Assembly: GCA_905182175.1 (NCBI GenBank) | Contig: CAJJAT010000023.1 | Span: 35,593 to 99,592 of the forward strand | Direction of reading: 5' to 3' | DNA length: 64,000 nucleotides | Source: Flavobacteriales bacterium UBA1494 | Lineage (GTDB): Bacteria > Bacteroidota > Bacteroidia > Flavobacteriales_E > Vicingaceae | Shown: positions 36,569 through 45,440 of the stretch, one piece after another | How positions within the stretch are numbered: the first letter of the stretch is position 1 | Layout of the letters: each line of letters starts with the position of its first letter | Made by a program: the position numbers and the translations under genes | Notes under the pieces: model-generated | The model's input: the letters and a program-made list of their open reading frames with translations, nothing else | What the model was told of the DNA's origin: nothing | The model's database searches: none

Positions 36569-38392
36569 ATGCCCGATATAATCCAACTTTTACCAGATTC
36601 GGTTGCGAATCAAATTGCTGCCGGCGAAGTAGTTCAACGTCCTGCCTCCGCGGTGAAAGAACTACTCGAAAACGCCATAGATGCAAATGCAACTGAGGTA
36701 AGTTTAGTGGTAAAAAACGCCGGTAAAACTCTCATTCAAGTAATCGACAATGGAATAGGCATGACACCAACGGATGCTCGTTTGTGTTTGGAACGTCATG
36801 CAACTTCAAAAATCAAAAAGGTCGAAGATTTATTTGCTTTAAGAACTATGGGCTTTCGTGGAGAAGCAGTTCCTTCCATTGCCGCTGTTTCGCAAATGGA
36901 AATTAAAACCAAACCCGAAGGTGGTAATTTGGGAACCCACATTACTCTAGAGGGAAACGAAGTCATTAGCCAGGAGGTGACACAATGCCCAAAAGGTACA
37001 AATCTTATTATTAAAAACCTGTTTTTTAACATTCCTGCTCGTAGAAATTTTCTAAAAAGCAATCCTGTTGAAACCAAACACATCATTGAAGAATTTCTAA
37101 GAGTTTCTATGATTCATCCGGATGTTACCATGAATATGACGAGTGATAATAACGAAGTCTATCGTTTGCAAAAAGGAAATTTTAGGCAACGAATCGTTAA
37201 TATTTTTGGCAATAAATACGATCAACGGTTAGTGCCTGTTGAGGAAACAACAGATATCGTTGCGGTAATAGGATTTGTTGGCAAACCCGAATTTGCTAAA
37301 AAGACGAGAGGCGAACAGTACTTTTTTGTGAACGAACGTTTTATTAAAAGTCCATACCTCAACCACGCCATTCAAGCAGCATTTGAAGAATTACTTCCAA
37401 AAAATCAATTTCCATCGTACTTTTTGAAAATGGAGATTGATCCGGCTAAGATTGATATCAACATACATCCTACAAAAACAGAAATTAAATTCGAGGAAGA
37501 GAGAGCTATTTATGCTATTATCCGAACAGCTGTAAAGCAAGCCTTAGGCAAATTCAACATTGCCCCTTCATTGGATTTTGAGCAAGAAACAAGCTTCAAC
37601 ATTCCCATGCTAAAAAAGGGAGAAGCTATTCCTTTGCCGAGCATTGAAGTGAATACAAACTTCAATCCTTTTGAGAGCAAACCAAGACAAACTCAAAACT
37701 CAATTTCGTTTCCTTACAAACGAGAAGAAAAGCCAAATCCAAATTGGGAAAAAATCTATCAACCCTCCAATGATTTTCAATCTGAGACAATAAAGTCAGA
37801 ACCTCAGCAAGGAGCTCCAGTAGAAAGCAAAAAAGTCTTTCAGTTGCACAAAAAGTATATTCTAAGCCACATTCGCTCTGGCTTTATTGTAGTAAGCCAA
37901 AAACGAGCGCACGAAAGAATTTTAATTGACAGACTAACCCTACAATTAGAAAATCACAAATCAAGCAGTCAGCAATTATTGTTTCCAGAAGATGTTGTGC
38001 TAAACGCAGAAGACAGCACGTTAATTTTAGCTTTGCTCGATGAGCTCAATGAATTGGGATTTGATATGCGTCCTTTTGGTAAATTTCATTTCATCATTCA
38101 CGGAATTCCTGCAGAGGCAAACGGTCAAAATGGCGGTGATTTGATTGAAAGCCTCCTGGAAGAGTTCAAGCAAAACTTATCGGAACTGAAAAATAGTCCG
38201 AAAGAAAATATGATTCGCTCTTTGGCACAAAGCATGAGTATTAGAAAAGATAAGCAAATGAGTCAAGAAGAAATGATTCATTTAATAGATGAACTTTTTG
38301 CATGTGAAATGCCTTATAGTTTGCCCAATGGAAAACCAATTGTAATTAATTACTCTTTGGATGATTTGGAAAAGCAATTTAATAAACGATGA
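36569..38392 (+). CDS. mutL: DNA mismatch repair protein MutL
   Basis: 607 residues. The N-terminal GHKL ATPase has the expected motifs: NQIAAGEVVQRPASAVKELL, ENAIDA, DNGIGM and TMGFRGEA. The transducer segment (ARRNFLKS, then DINIHPTKTEIKF near residue 300) is intact. A variable linker of about 90 residues precedes the C-terminal dimerisation domain. A typical endonuclease DQHAxxE motif is replaced by SQKRAHERI, so nicking activity is uncertain. The gene is coupled to a rhomboid gene by an ATGA overlap. Confidence 0.96.
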   Translation: MPDIIQLLPDSVANQIAAGEVVQRPASAVKELLENAIDANATEVSLVVKNAGKTLIQVIDNGIGMTPTDARLCLERHATSKIKKVEDLFALRTMGFRGEAVPSIAAVSQMEIKTKPEGGNLGTHITLEGNEVISQEVTQCPKGTNLIIKNLFFNIPARRNFLKSNPVETKHIIEEFLRVSMIHPDVTMNMTSDNNEVYRLQKGNFRQRIVNIFGNKYDQRLVPVEETTDIVAVIGFVGKPEFAKKTRGEQYFFVNERFIKSPYLNHAIQAAFEELLPKNQFPSYFLKMEIDPAKIDINIHPTKTEIKFEEERAIYAIIRTAVKQALGKFNIAPSLDFEQETSFNIPMLKKGEAIPLPSIEVNTNFNPFESKPRQTQNSISFPYKREEKPNPNWEKIYQPSNDFQSETIKSEPQQGAPVESKKVFQLHKKYILSHIRSGFIVVSQKRAHERILIDRLTLQLENHKSSSQQLLFPEDVVLNAEDSTLILALLDELNELGFDMRPFGKFHFIIHGIPAEANGQNGGDLIESLLEEFKQNLSELKNSPKENMIRSLAQSMSIRKDKQMSQEEMIHLIDELFACEMPYSLPNGKPIVINYSLDDLEKQFNKR

Positions 38393-39132
38393 ATTTCGGA
38401 GTCAGTAATCCTTTCGCAAACCTTCCAATAGTTACTAAAAACTTGTTGATTGTTAATGCAATCATGCTTTTAGCCACATTTGCCTGCTCTTCGGCAGGAA
38501 TTAATTTAGCTCAAGTTTTAGGTCTGCACCATTGGTCTAGTGATTTGTTTCGCCCACACCAAATAATCACGTATATGTTTATGCATGGTGGTATTGCACA
38601 TCTGTTTTTCAATATGTTTGCCTTGTACATGTTTGGTAAAATATTAGAGGGAATTTGGGGTCCAAAACGATTTTTAATTTATTACATGATTACAGGAATT
38701 GGTGCCGGATTAATTCAATTGCTCGTAACAGAACTTCGAATTCAATCTTTGATTAATGATATTGATCCAATGATGTACCAGCAAATTTTAGACGAAGGTT
38801 TATCCATTCGTCAAATGGGAAAAAACTACATAGATTCGTCTTCCGCAGAAATTAATAACTTAATTAATATTTCAACCGTTGGAGCATCGGGAGCTGTATT
38901 TGGTATTTTATTGGCTTTTGGAATGCTCTTTCCAAATACACAGTTACAACTCATTATTCCTCCTGTTGCTCTCAAGGCCAAATATTTTGTATTGATTTAC
39001 GGAGCTATTGAGTTATACCAAGGAGTAGCAAATAATCCGAACGACAATATAGCTCACTTTGCTCACTTAGGCGGAATGCTATTCGGCTTTATATTGATCA
39101 AATTTTGGAAAACAAACACCACTAACTTTTAA
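38389..39132 (+). CDS. Rhomboid-family intramembrane serine protease
   Basis: 247 residues with six to seven helices. Landmarks are MHGGIAHLFFNMFALYMFG (His and Asn of helix 2), the serine motif GASGAVFG (near residue 165) and IAHFAHLGGMLFGF with the catalytic His. Between helices 3 and 4 is a soluble insertion (SLINDIDPMMYQQILDEG). Its ATG overlaps the mutL stop by four bases, and the next rhomboid begins two bases after it, so three genes run as one unit. Substrates are unknown. Confidence 0.9.
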   Translation: MNFGVSNPFANLPIVTKNLLIVNAIMLLATFACSSAGINLAQVLGLHHWSSDLFRPHQIITYMFMHGGIAHLFFNMFALYMFGKILEGIWGPKRFLIYYMITGIGAGLIQLLVTELRIQSLINDIDPMMYQQILDEGLSIRQMGKNYIDSSSAEINNLINISTVGASGAVFGILLAFGMLFPNTQLQLIIPPVALKAKYFVLIYGAIELYQGVANNPNDNIAHFAHLGGMLFGFILIKFWKTNTTNF

Positions 39133-39134
39133 TA

Positions 39135-40028
39135 ATGCGATTCGGAAATCAAAATAATTTCAGCACCAGTTTCATACAAAACAGCATGTTAGTGAAGTTG
39201 ATTTACGCCAATTTAGTGCTCTTTGTTGCCATTAAATTACTGTTTTTATTCTTTTGGCTTTTTGTTTCAGAAAGTTCTCCCGACCAATGGGCACTAAATT
39301 GGTTAGCGGTACCTTCAGACCCAAGTAAGCTTATTTTTAAGCCATGGACCATTATAACTTACATGTTCTTGCACTTAGGCTTCTTCCATCTTATTGGAAA
39401 CATGCTTTGGCTTTACTTTTTGGGAACCCTATTTGTGCAGTTTTTAGGAGAACGTAAATTATATACTGTGTACATCGCTGGAGGAGTCGCAGGTGCACTA
39501 ATGTACGTGCTATTCTTTAATATATTTCCAGTATTTGAATCAGTAAATAGCAGCGCCATAGCTTTAGGAGCATCTGCCTCGGTAATGGCAGTGGTGGTAG
39601 GTGTTGGAACGTACTCTCCAAATTATGAGATACGTTTATTTGGACTATTTACAGTAAAGTTAAAATACATTGCAATTTTCTCATTTGCAATTGATGTATT
39701 AAGCATTTCAAACTCTAACTCTGGTGGACACATTGCACACATTGGAGGCGCTGCGCTTGGTTTCTTCTTTGCCAAACAGTGGGCGAAAGGAAAAGACATT
39801 ACAGCATGGGTAGGTAAAACAAGTGATTTCTGTGCTGCTATATTTAAACCTCGCAGCAAGATGAAGGTGGAGCACAAACGAAAATCAACTTCTAATTACG
39901 AATACGCTAGTCGCAAAAAAGATGACCAAGCTGAAATTGATGCCATTCTAGATAAAATCTCTCGTTCCGGTTACGATTCACTTAGTAAGAGCGAGAAAGA
40001 GATGCTGTTTAAGGCGAGTGGGAAGTAA
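39135..40028 (+). CDS. Rhomboid-family protease with cytosolic C-terminal domain
   Basis: 297 residues. The core has LGFFHLIGNMLWLYFLG, the serine region LGASASVMAV (GASA rather than the more usual GASG) and GHIAHIGGAALGF. A tail of about 80 residues is basic and then ends in a short helical domain (IDAILDKISRSGYDSLS), a C-terminal module common in Bacteroidota rhomboids. Ser and His are both present, so activity is expected. It is the last gene of the mutL-rhomboid-rhomboid run. Confidence 0.88.
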   Translation: MRFGNQNNFSTSFIQNSMLVKLIYANLVLFVAIKLLFLFFWLFVSESSPDQWALNWLAVPSDPSKLIFKPWTIITYMFLHLGFFHLIGNMLWLYFLGTLFVQFLGERKLYTVYIAGGVAGALMYVLFFNIFPVFESVNSSAIALGASASVMAVVVGVGTYSPNYEIRLFGLFTVKLKYIAIFSFAIDVLSISNSNSGGHIAHIGGAALGFFFAKQWAKGKDITAWVGKTSDFCAAIFKPRSKMKVEHKRKSTSNYEYASRKKDDQAEIDAILDKISRSGYDSLSKSEKEMLFKASGK

Positions 40029-40823
40029 TTTGCTAGCTGTACGTGTTGTAAACAGAACCGCTTGATTGAAGTCAGACAAGGGTAATTAATTATTGCTCAC
40101 TGCACTGTAAATTTTAGAATTTTACAACTGACACCAAGTCTCTTCTTCTAAATTTTCTGTCTTTAATCTTGTTTGTTAATGCTGGTCAATCGCTAAACTA
40201 ATTTGGATAATTCATTCCTCCGAAGGTCTTTGAATTACGATGCACTTTTTATATGACAGCTCCTATGGTCCTTGACGCAGCATGTGGATTTGATGAACTT
40301 GACGCCTGGTATAATTTAAAAATTAAACACCTAAATAAAATTGAGAAGCTACATAATAATTGAAAAAATTATAAGAATAAATCTTTTTCAATTGTTGTTC
40401 ATAATTTAAAATTGTTCTTCATTAATTGCAATCGTGGTATCTGGGAGTGACTAACTATGTCTGCTGTATAATAGATAACTAATTTGAGCGGCACAGAGGT
40501 TAACTCTATCCTAAATAAAGTCAAAAAAGTCAGGTAAAGTATCTGACTGTAAATAATTGCAGCACCGAAAGTGAACTAAAATAGCACTAGCACCTGACCA
40601 CTAGCCAAATAAAATTTCAACTTCAGGTTCCTTCTGCTGGCAAGGATCTCATCAAACAAATTGCTTTTACGCATTCGCTCCGTGGCAATGACTAAACCGA
40701 CAGCCGTTCGATTTGCGGATAAAAACAAAGGACCCTCAGAGAGTGCTTCATCTTGCTTGTTATAACTTGCAATTTCAAACCCTTCAATTCATCAAACCAA
40801 CAAACACAGTGCCGCAAATTCAT
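40029..40823. other. Intergenic with a short gene remnant (about 40575-40795, minus)
   Basis: On the minus strand about 65 codons read as protein-like (GFEIASYNKQDEALSEG, FLSANRTAVGLVIATERM, SNLFDEI) before a TAG. The pattern recalls the end of a peptidase C25/PorU-type domain, but the match is by eye only. No start or flanking domain remains. The rest of the 795 bases shows nothing. Confidence 0.3.
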
Positions 40824-41537
40824 CTAATTATCTTTCTTAGGAACATAATGATAGACTATTTCAGGTTGTTTGTACTCCGACTTCTTTTGTTTTTCGACTT
40901 CTTTAAAGTCAACATATTCACCTAAGATTGCATCTTCTTCCTCATCCTCATCCGGCCACACAAACTCTTTTCGCTGTGGTCCTTGTTTTCTATAAAATAA
41001 AGCCAGCACGACACCAACTAACAGCCCCCAAAAGTGCCCTTCCCAACTAATTCCCTTATCCCATGGAAGAATGCCCCAGATCAAACTACCGTATAAAAAG
41101 GCCACCAAGAAAGATAAGGCTACCAGCGGCACGTATTTCCGTAAAAATCCACTGATAAATAGAAAGCCAAACAAGGCGTAAACTAGACCACTAGCACCAA
41201 TATGATACGCAGGTCGAGCAGAGATCCAAGTATACAAGCCTGCCAACAAAAAAGAATACAGAATCACCTTCGGCGCTAATGAGCGATAGAAATAGAACAT
41301 GGCCCAACCTAAAATAAGAAGCGGGATTGAATTGTTAAATACATGATTCCAGTCACCATGTATGAAGGGGGCCAACAAAACTCCCTTTAAACCCGAAACC
41401 TCTCTTGGAAAAACACCGTAACGTACAAAATCAATATTAAAATACAGCTCAAAAGTTTTCACCAACACTATAATGAGCACAAAGATGAGTGGAAACACCG
41501 CGCTATAAATAAATTTCTTCTTTTCGAAATTGTCCAT
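40824..41537 (-). CDS. Rhomboid-family intramembrane serine protease
   Basis: 237 residues: six helices with GDWNHVFNNSIPLLILG, the serine motif IGASGLVYALFGF (near residue 110) and GHFWGLLVGVVLALF with the His. A C-terminal tail of about 50 residues is highly charged (WPDEDEEEDAI, then EKQKKSEYKQPE). It is the fourth rhomboid in this window and is on the opposite strand from the mutL-linked pair. It forms a single-gene unit facing the small secreted protein gene at 41655. Confidence 0.88.
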   Translation of the reverse strand: MDNFEKKKFIYSAVFPLIFVLIIVLVKTFELYFNIDFVRYGVFPREVSGLKGVLLAPFIHGDWNHVFNNSIPLLILGWAMFYFYRSLAPKVILYSFLLAGLYTWISARPAYHIGASGLVYALFGFLFISGFLRKYVPLVALSFLVAFLYGSLIWGILPWDKGISWEGHFWGLLVGVVLALFYRKQGPQRKEFVWPDEDEEEDAILGEYVDFKEVEKQKKSEYKQPEIVYHYVPKKDN

Positions 41538-41604
41538 TTAACCTTTGCTATTTTTTTAAATTTATTAGACCTCTGTTAAAATATTATTGTGCAAATAATT
41601 AGCC

Positions 41605-41635
41605 ATTGTCATTTCGGCAGCATTTATTACTTTTG
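41605..41635 (+). promoter_or_regulatory. Bacteroidota-type promoter for the 101-aa gene
   Basis: ATTG at 41605 and TACTTTTG at 41628 are 19 bases apart, close to the TTTG/TAnnTTTG consensus. The ATG is 19 bases after the -7 box. Confidence 0.45.
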
Positions 41636-41654
41636 GTAAACCAAAGTTAAGAAT

Positions 41655-41960
41655 ATGAAAAAAATAATTCTTTCTGTAGCATTTACGATTGGTTTTGGAG
41701 TGTATGGTTTCTCCACCAATAAAATTTTAGTTCAAACGCAAGGTGAAAAGGAACGAGTAGAGGTAACTCCTTCCCCTAGAAAAATAATTCCCCGATACGA
41801 TTTCAGCTTATTCAAATTTGCAAAACCATTAGCTCATGTAATTCCGAAAGATTCTAATAAAATTAGCGGAAGTATTTTAAAACGTAAAAGTCTTACGGAT
41901 GAAACCACTTATCATCAAGAGAAACCTCTTAGCTTTTTTACATTTTCATACGCATCCTGA
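41655..41960 (+). CDS. Small exported protein, 101 aa
   Basis: A signal-like start (KKIILSVAFTIGFGVYGFS) is followed by a basic, proline- and serine-containing remainder without recognisable domain. A promoter-like pair lies just upstream, which supports a real gene. Its last 46 bases overlap the 3' end of the convergent DnaJ-domain gene, so the two mRNAs would be complementary there. No homologue can be named. Confidence 0.55.
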   Translation: MKKIILSVAFTIGFGVYGFSTNKILVQTQGEKERVEVTPSPRKIIPRYDFSLFKFAKPLAHVIPKDSNKISGSILKRKSLTDETTYHQEKPLSFFTFSYAS

Positions 41961-42685
41961 ACCATCCGAAATTTCTCCTCAGCTTGCTTTTTAACCTCCT
42001 CGCCAAGGTGATGCACCTTATCCGGATGGTATTTTTTAGCCATTTTACGATAGGCTCCTTTAATTTCGTCGTCGGTCGCCTCTTTAGTGATTTCCAAAAT
42101 TTTAAAATCACCTCCGGTCTCTCGAACAAACATTGCTCTGATTGACTGAAAATCGGCTATCCCAATTCCTAAAAATCCCCCAATTTGCCGGATTGTATTC
42201 ACTTCGTCTTGGCTAATGTTCCCATCTGCCTTGGCAATGCCAAACATATAGTGTAGCAATTGCAACCTACTAGCATATTGCATTTGATAACGAATCTGAT
42301 GACCTACCGTTCTTGCATCAACGGGTTGTTTTAGCAAATCCTTTAATGCGCGCATTTGTTCTTGCGTTTTAGCCTCACCAAACTGTTGAACGTAAAAGCG
42401 ACGTACGTATTCTAATTCTGCCTTCAACACCTTTCCGTCTGCCTTCATTACAGCAGCTGTTAACACCAACAGACTTGCGGCAAAATCACCGGTAGCTGTC
42501 CTCTGATATGCCTGTTGTCCGGTATATCTGTCTTTTGCAGCGAATCTTTCATCCCATTCTACTTCTCCCCTTCGATCAAAAAATCCACCTACTACGAAAC
42601 CAATCATAGCTCCTGGAAATCGAAAAACTGAAAAACCTATCAACGCTCCAATCCACTTTCCCCAACCCTTCATATTTTTTACCAT
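41915..42685 (-). CDS. TerB-DnaJ domain protein (DjlA-like)
   Basis: 256 residues. A short Gly-rich hydrophobic start (WGKWIGALIGFSVFRFPGAM) can act as a membrane anchor. Residues about 60-180 are a TerB-like helical domain with acidic loops (MKADGKVLKAELEY and AKADGNISQDEV). The C-terminal J domain has the HPDK motif (KYHPDKVHH) needed to stimulate DnaK. This is the DjlA layout. It should be a membrane-bound co-chaperone. Its 3' end overlaps the small exported-protein gene. Another TerB-like gene in the window (23237) is broken. Confidence 0.88.
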   Translation of the reverse strand: MVKNMKGWGKWIGALIGFSVFRFPGAMIGFVVGGFFDRRGEVEWDERFAAKDRYTGQQAYQRTATGDFAASLLVLTAAVMKADGKVLKAELEYVRRFYVQQFGEAKTQEQMRALKDLLKQPVDARTVGHQIRYQMQYASRLQLLHYMFGIAKADGNISQDEVNTIRQIGGFLGIGIADFQSIRAMFVRETGGDFKILEITKEATDDEIKGAYRKMAKKYHPDKVHHLGEEVKKQAEEKFRMVQDAYENVKKLRGFS

Positions 42686-42741
42686 TTAGTAAGTAATAAA
42701 AGTAGGAAATTGTAGTTCTTAAAAGAGGAGTTTAATAAAGT

Positions 42742-42771
42742 TTTGAAATTGCCATTTATTAACTAATTTTG
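42742..42771 (+). promoter_or_regulatory. Consensus Bacteroidota promoter ahead of the 144-aa gene
   Basis: TTTG (42742-42745) and TAATTTTG (42764-42771) are separated by 18 bases, a full match to the -33/-7 consensus. The -7 box overlaps the first possible TTG start at 42769, so transcription must begin after it, near 42778. Confidence 0.65.
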
Positions 42772-42780
42772 CAAAAACAA

Positions 42781-43203
42781 TTGCAAGACAATAACTCTAC
42801 ATATAAAATCATTCCACCGCCGATTGAGAGTGGTTCGGTGTATTATTTCACCACTAAAAGTGGAGTGCAATATGAGGTGAGATTTGGAAGAAAACAGAAC
42901 AATATATTAAATACGTCAATTGTTTTTGGTGTATTAAATGAGGAGTTTGATGGAGATGAATATTGCATGACCAATCGATTTGAAGTTTACAAAGTAATGT
43001 CAACCATAGCAGCAATAGTGCGAAGATATATTGAACTGCACCAAAAAATTAATTGCTATGAGTTTACAGGAGAGCCAACCGAAAAAGAGATGGGCAATGA
43101 TGGCAGAATTAGGCTTAGACTTTATAACCGATATTTACCGCGCATATTCGACGAGAGCTGGGGAATAAAAAAAGAGCATAATAAGACTATAGTGTCGAAA
43201 TAG
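42781..43203 (+). CDS. Hypothetical protein, about 140 aa, upstream of rpoD
   Basis: An open frame begins with TTG codons at 42769 and 42781 and has no in-frame ATG until codon 67. The promoter overlaps the first TTG, so 42781 is the earliest transcribed start. The product is soluble, with a beta-rich first half (SGSVYYFTTKSGVQYEVRF) and a helical middle (VMSTIAAIVRRYIELHQ). It resembles small phage- or mobilome-associated proteins of Bacteroidota but I cannot name it. It lies 63 bases before rpoD on the same strand. The missing ATG and the fit to a real promoter make the start unusual. Confidence 0.6.
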   Translation: MQDNNSTYKIIPPPIESGSVYYFTTKSGVQYEVRFGRKQNNILNTSIVFGVLNEEFDGDEYCMTNRFEVYKVMSTIAAIVRRYIELHQKINCYEFTGEPTEKEMGNDGRIRLRLYNRYLPRIFDESWGIKKEHNKTIVSK

Positions 43204-43266
43204 AATACTTGATACTTAGCACGGTTTTTGCTATATGAAAAGTGTTGATAAACTGAAAAGAAGAAT

Positions 43267-44130
43267 ATGAGACAACTAAAAATTAGTCAGCAGATTACCA
43301 AGAGGGAAAGTAAATCTCTAGAGAAGTATCTTCAAGATGTTTCAAAAGAAGAGATGATTACTGCCGAGGAAGAGGTAGAGTTGGCGATTAAAATTCAAAG
43401 TGGCGACGAGCGAGCTCTAAATAGATTGGTGAGAGCTAATCTTCGTTTCGTTATTTCTGTGGCGAAGCAATATCAAAATACCGGACTTACCCTTGAAGAT
43501 TTAATTAATGAAGGAAACCTTGGTTTAATTGAAGCTGCGAAGAGATACGATCATACAAAGGGGTTTAAATTTATCTCTTACGCTGTATGGTGGATTCGTC
43601 AAAGTATTTTAAAGGCTGCTGCAGATAACTCTAGAACCATTCGTTTACCACATAACCGATTGGGAGAGATTCAAAAAATTAGCAAGGCATCAAATGAATT
43701 TGAGCAAAAGAACGAGAGAACTCCGACAGCAGACGAATTGTCAGACTTGACTGAAATGGACGTAGCAAAGGTAGAAATGTCTTTAAAAATGTCTAAAAAG
43801 CAAGTATCTATTGATGCCCCTATGAGCAACGATGACGACAACAATAGTTTAGTAAGTGTTCTTGAAAATTCTGATACTCCTGATCCAACTGACAATCTTT
43901 TGCAAGAGTCCCTTTCTCAAGATTTAGAAAGAACATTGGCCTACTTGAAAGGAATGGAAGCCGAAGTTATTCGTTTATTCTACGGTTTAGGTGGATCTAG
44001 CGAAATGACATTGGAAGAGATTGGAAATACTTTTGGCTTAACAAGAGAAAGAATCCGTCAAATAAAAGAAAGAGGTTTAAGAAGACTAAGAAGAGTTTCG
44101 AATCAAACGAACCTTCAGACATACCTTTAA
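43267..44130 (+). CDS. rpoD: Primary sigma factor RpoD/SigA of Bacteroidota type
   Basis: 287 residues with regions 1.2, 2, 3 and 4 but no long N-terminal acidic region 1.1, as usual in this phylum. Clear marks are the region 2 core (NLRFVISVAKQYQ, EGNLGLIEAAKRYD, FISYAVWWIRQSI) and the region 4 helix-turn-helix (LEEIGNTFGLTRERIRQIKE). It directs core RNA polymerase to the TTTG/TAnnTTTG promoters seen around the window. A strong terminator follows 70 bases after the stop. Confidence 0.96.
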   Translation: MRQLKISQQITKRESKSLEKYLQDVSKEEMITAEEEVELAIKIQSGDERALNRLVRANLRFVISVAKQYQNTGLTLEDLINEGNLGLIEAAKRYDHTKGFKFISYAVWWIRQSILKAAADNSRTIRLPHNRLGEIQKISKASNEFEQKNERTPTADELSDLTEMDVAKVEMSLKMSKKQVSIDAPMSNDDDNNSLVSVLENSDTPDPTDNLLQESLSQDLERTLAYLKGMEAEVIRLFYGLGGSSEMTLEEIGNTFGLTRERIRQIKERGLRRLRRVSNQTNLQTYL

Positions 44131-44199
44131 TTGCCATATCGGGCATTTCCATAAACTCAATGGAGCGTGGATTTGTAATAGAAACGATTCTCAAAACTT

Positions 44200-44236
44200 A
44201 ATAACCGCCTCATTTTACTGAGGCGGTTATTTTATG
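44200..44236 (+). terminator. Rho-independent terminator after rpoD
   Basis: A 13-bp stem AATAACCGCCTCA/TGAGGCGGTTATT with a six-base loop, followed by TTTAT. Confidence 0.85.
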
Positions 44237-44502
44237 TTCTAATTTTATTTTGTATTCAATAAAATAGGGGACAAAAATTTACTCTCAACCACAGAGTCTT
44301 TAACTCCAGTTGTTTTATCACTTACAGAAGACAACTCTAAAGGCCTTCACCATAGACAATTTAAAATATCAACGTAATTATAGTCTAGAAATAAACCAAT
44401 ATCAAGGCGACTAGGCAGGCTCTAATTCTAGATAATCAGCATTTAATTCTCTCTCTGACTTGAAAGATGAAAATGTTTTCTTCAAGTAAACCTTTAAGCA
44501 CA

Positions 44503-44561
44503 TTTGTCATGCACTTCGACTCCAGACTCCATTGAGTTTATCCAAATACTCAGTGTGACAG
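44503..44561. repeat. Solitary palindromic TGTCA/CTTCGACT-type repeat
   Basis: TTTGTCATGCACTTCGACTC and the later CTCAGTGTGACAG form the outer arms of the dispersed element also seen inside the 259-bp tandem units. Confidence 0.5.
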
Positions 44562-44689
44562 TATTTGCCTCAAACAATTGAAGCGATTTTCCCATGTGCG
44601 CCTGCTTACACTTTCCTTTCTGCAAGATTCCACCGATGTTTGTACATCTTATTTTAATTCCGATAATATTAGAAATCGAATCTGCAGGA

Positions 44690-44920
44690 ATTCAACGTCC
44701 GCAATTCTGTTGTAAAGATTCTTGACCCTTCACCCTGCTTTTCTCCTAAATCAAATGCAAAAAAGAAAGCCTATTCTCCATACAAATCCTCTACAGCAAT
44801 TGAAGCTCTTTTGGTAAAAGTAGTATCATTAAACCCTGTAAGATCTTGTTATAATTGACTTTCGAAGACAGGAGACAAAACATTAGCAACGTCAATTACA
44901 AGCTTAGGTAGTTTCTGTTA
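44690..44920 (-). pseudogene. Unidentified gene remnant with in-frame stops
   Basis: On the minus strand the frame reads KLPKLVIDVANVLSPVFESQ, a TAA, QDLTGFNDTTFTKRASIAVE, DLYGE, a TAG, and AFFFAFDLGEKQGEGSRIF. The hydrophobic/polar rhythm is protein-like. A further minus piece at about 44255-44345 (DKTTGVKDSVVESKFLSPIL) may be its C terminus. I do not recognise the family. Confidence 0.4.
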
Positions 44921-45028
44921 TTTGTAAACACAACCTCTTGTTAGAAGATTGAATGACAAGTGTAAAAAACAAGAACAGAACAAGAGGTTGTCTTTTAACA
45001 TCTATTTTTTCCCTAATGAAATGTCGTC

Positions 45029-45439
45029 TTACAATCTGTTTAAATCCCCTTTCTGATAAGGGAAATGAGCCTTCAATTGTAGTCCAGCTTCTTTGGCTCC
45101 CGTAATTAATCCGCCTACAAAGTCTCCTTTCTTAAACAACTCTAACATCTTTAATGAAGTAGAATCCCAGAAGCCTTCCGGCACTTTTTGGTTAATTCCT
45201 ACATCGCCTAAAACTGCAAACTCCTTTGATTCAATCGCTAAGTAAATTAACACTCCATTTCTTAGTTTAGTTTCATGCAGTTCTAATTGCTCAAAAACGT
45301 GGGAAGCTCGGTCCATCACCTTCTCCTTCAGCTTGCGTTCAATGTGAATTTTAACCTTTCCTGAAGTACTTAACTCTGCCTCTTGGATTGATTCTCTTAC
45401 TTGCTGCTGTTCAGCTTCTGTAAATATATCTTTTGCCAT
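45029..45439 (-). CDS. TPM-domain protein
   Basis: 136 residues forming one TPM (Psb32/phosphatase-like) domain: FTEAEQQQVRESIQEAELST at the start, GKVKIHIERKLKEKV, GVLIYLAIESKEFAVLGDVG near residue 90, and the C-terminal VGGLITGAKEAGLQLKAHFP. No signal peptide or helix is seen. Bacteroidota genomes often carry lemA followed by two TPM genes. Here only this TPM gene is intact, and the sequence immediately upstream is a ruined lemA (its stop is two bases before this ATG). The exact function of the LemA-TPM pair is not established. Confidence 0.88.
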   Translation of the reverse strand: MAKDIFTEAEQQQVRESIQEAELSTSGKVKIHIERKLKEKVMDRASHVFEQLELHETKLRNGVLIYLAIESKEFAVLGDVGINQKVPEGFWDSTSLKMLELFKKGDFVGGLITGAKEAGLQLKAHFPYQKGDLNRL

Positions 45440-45440
45440 C

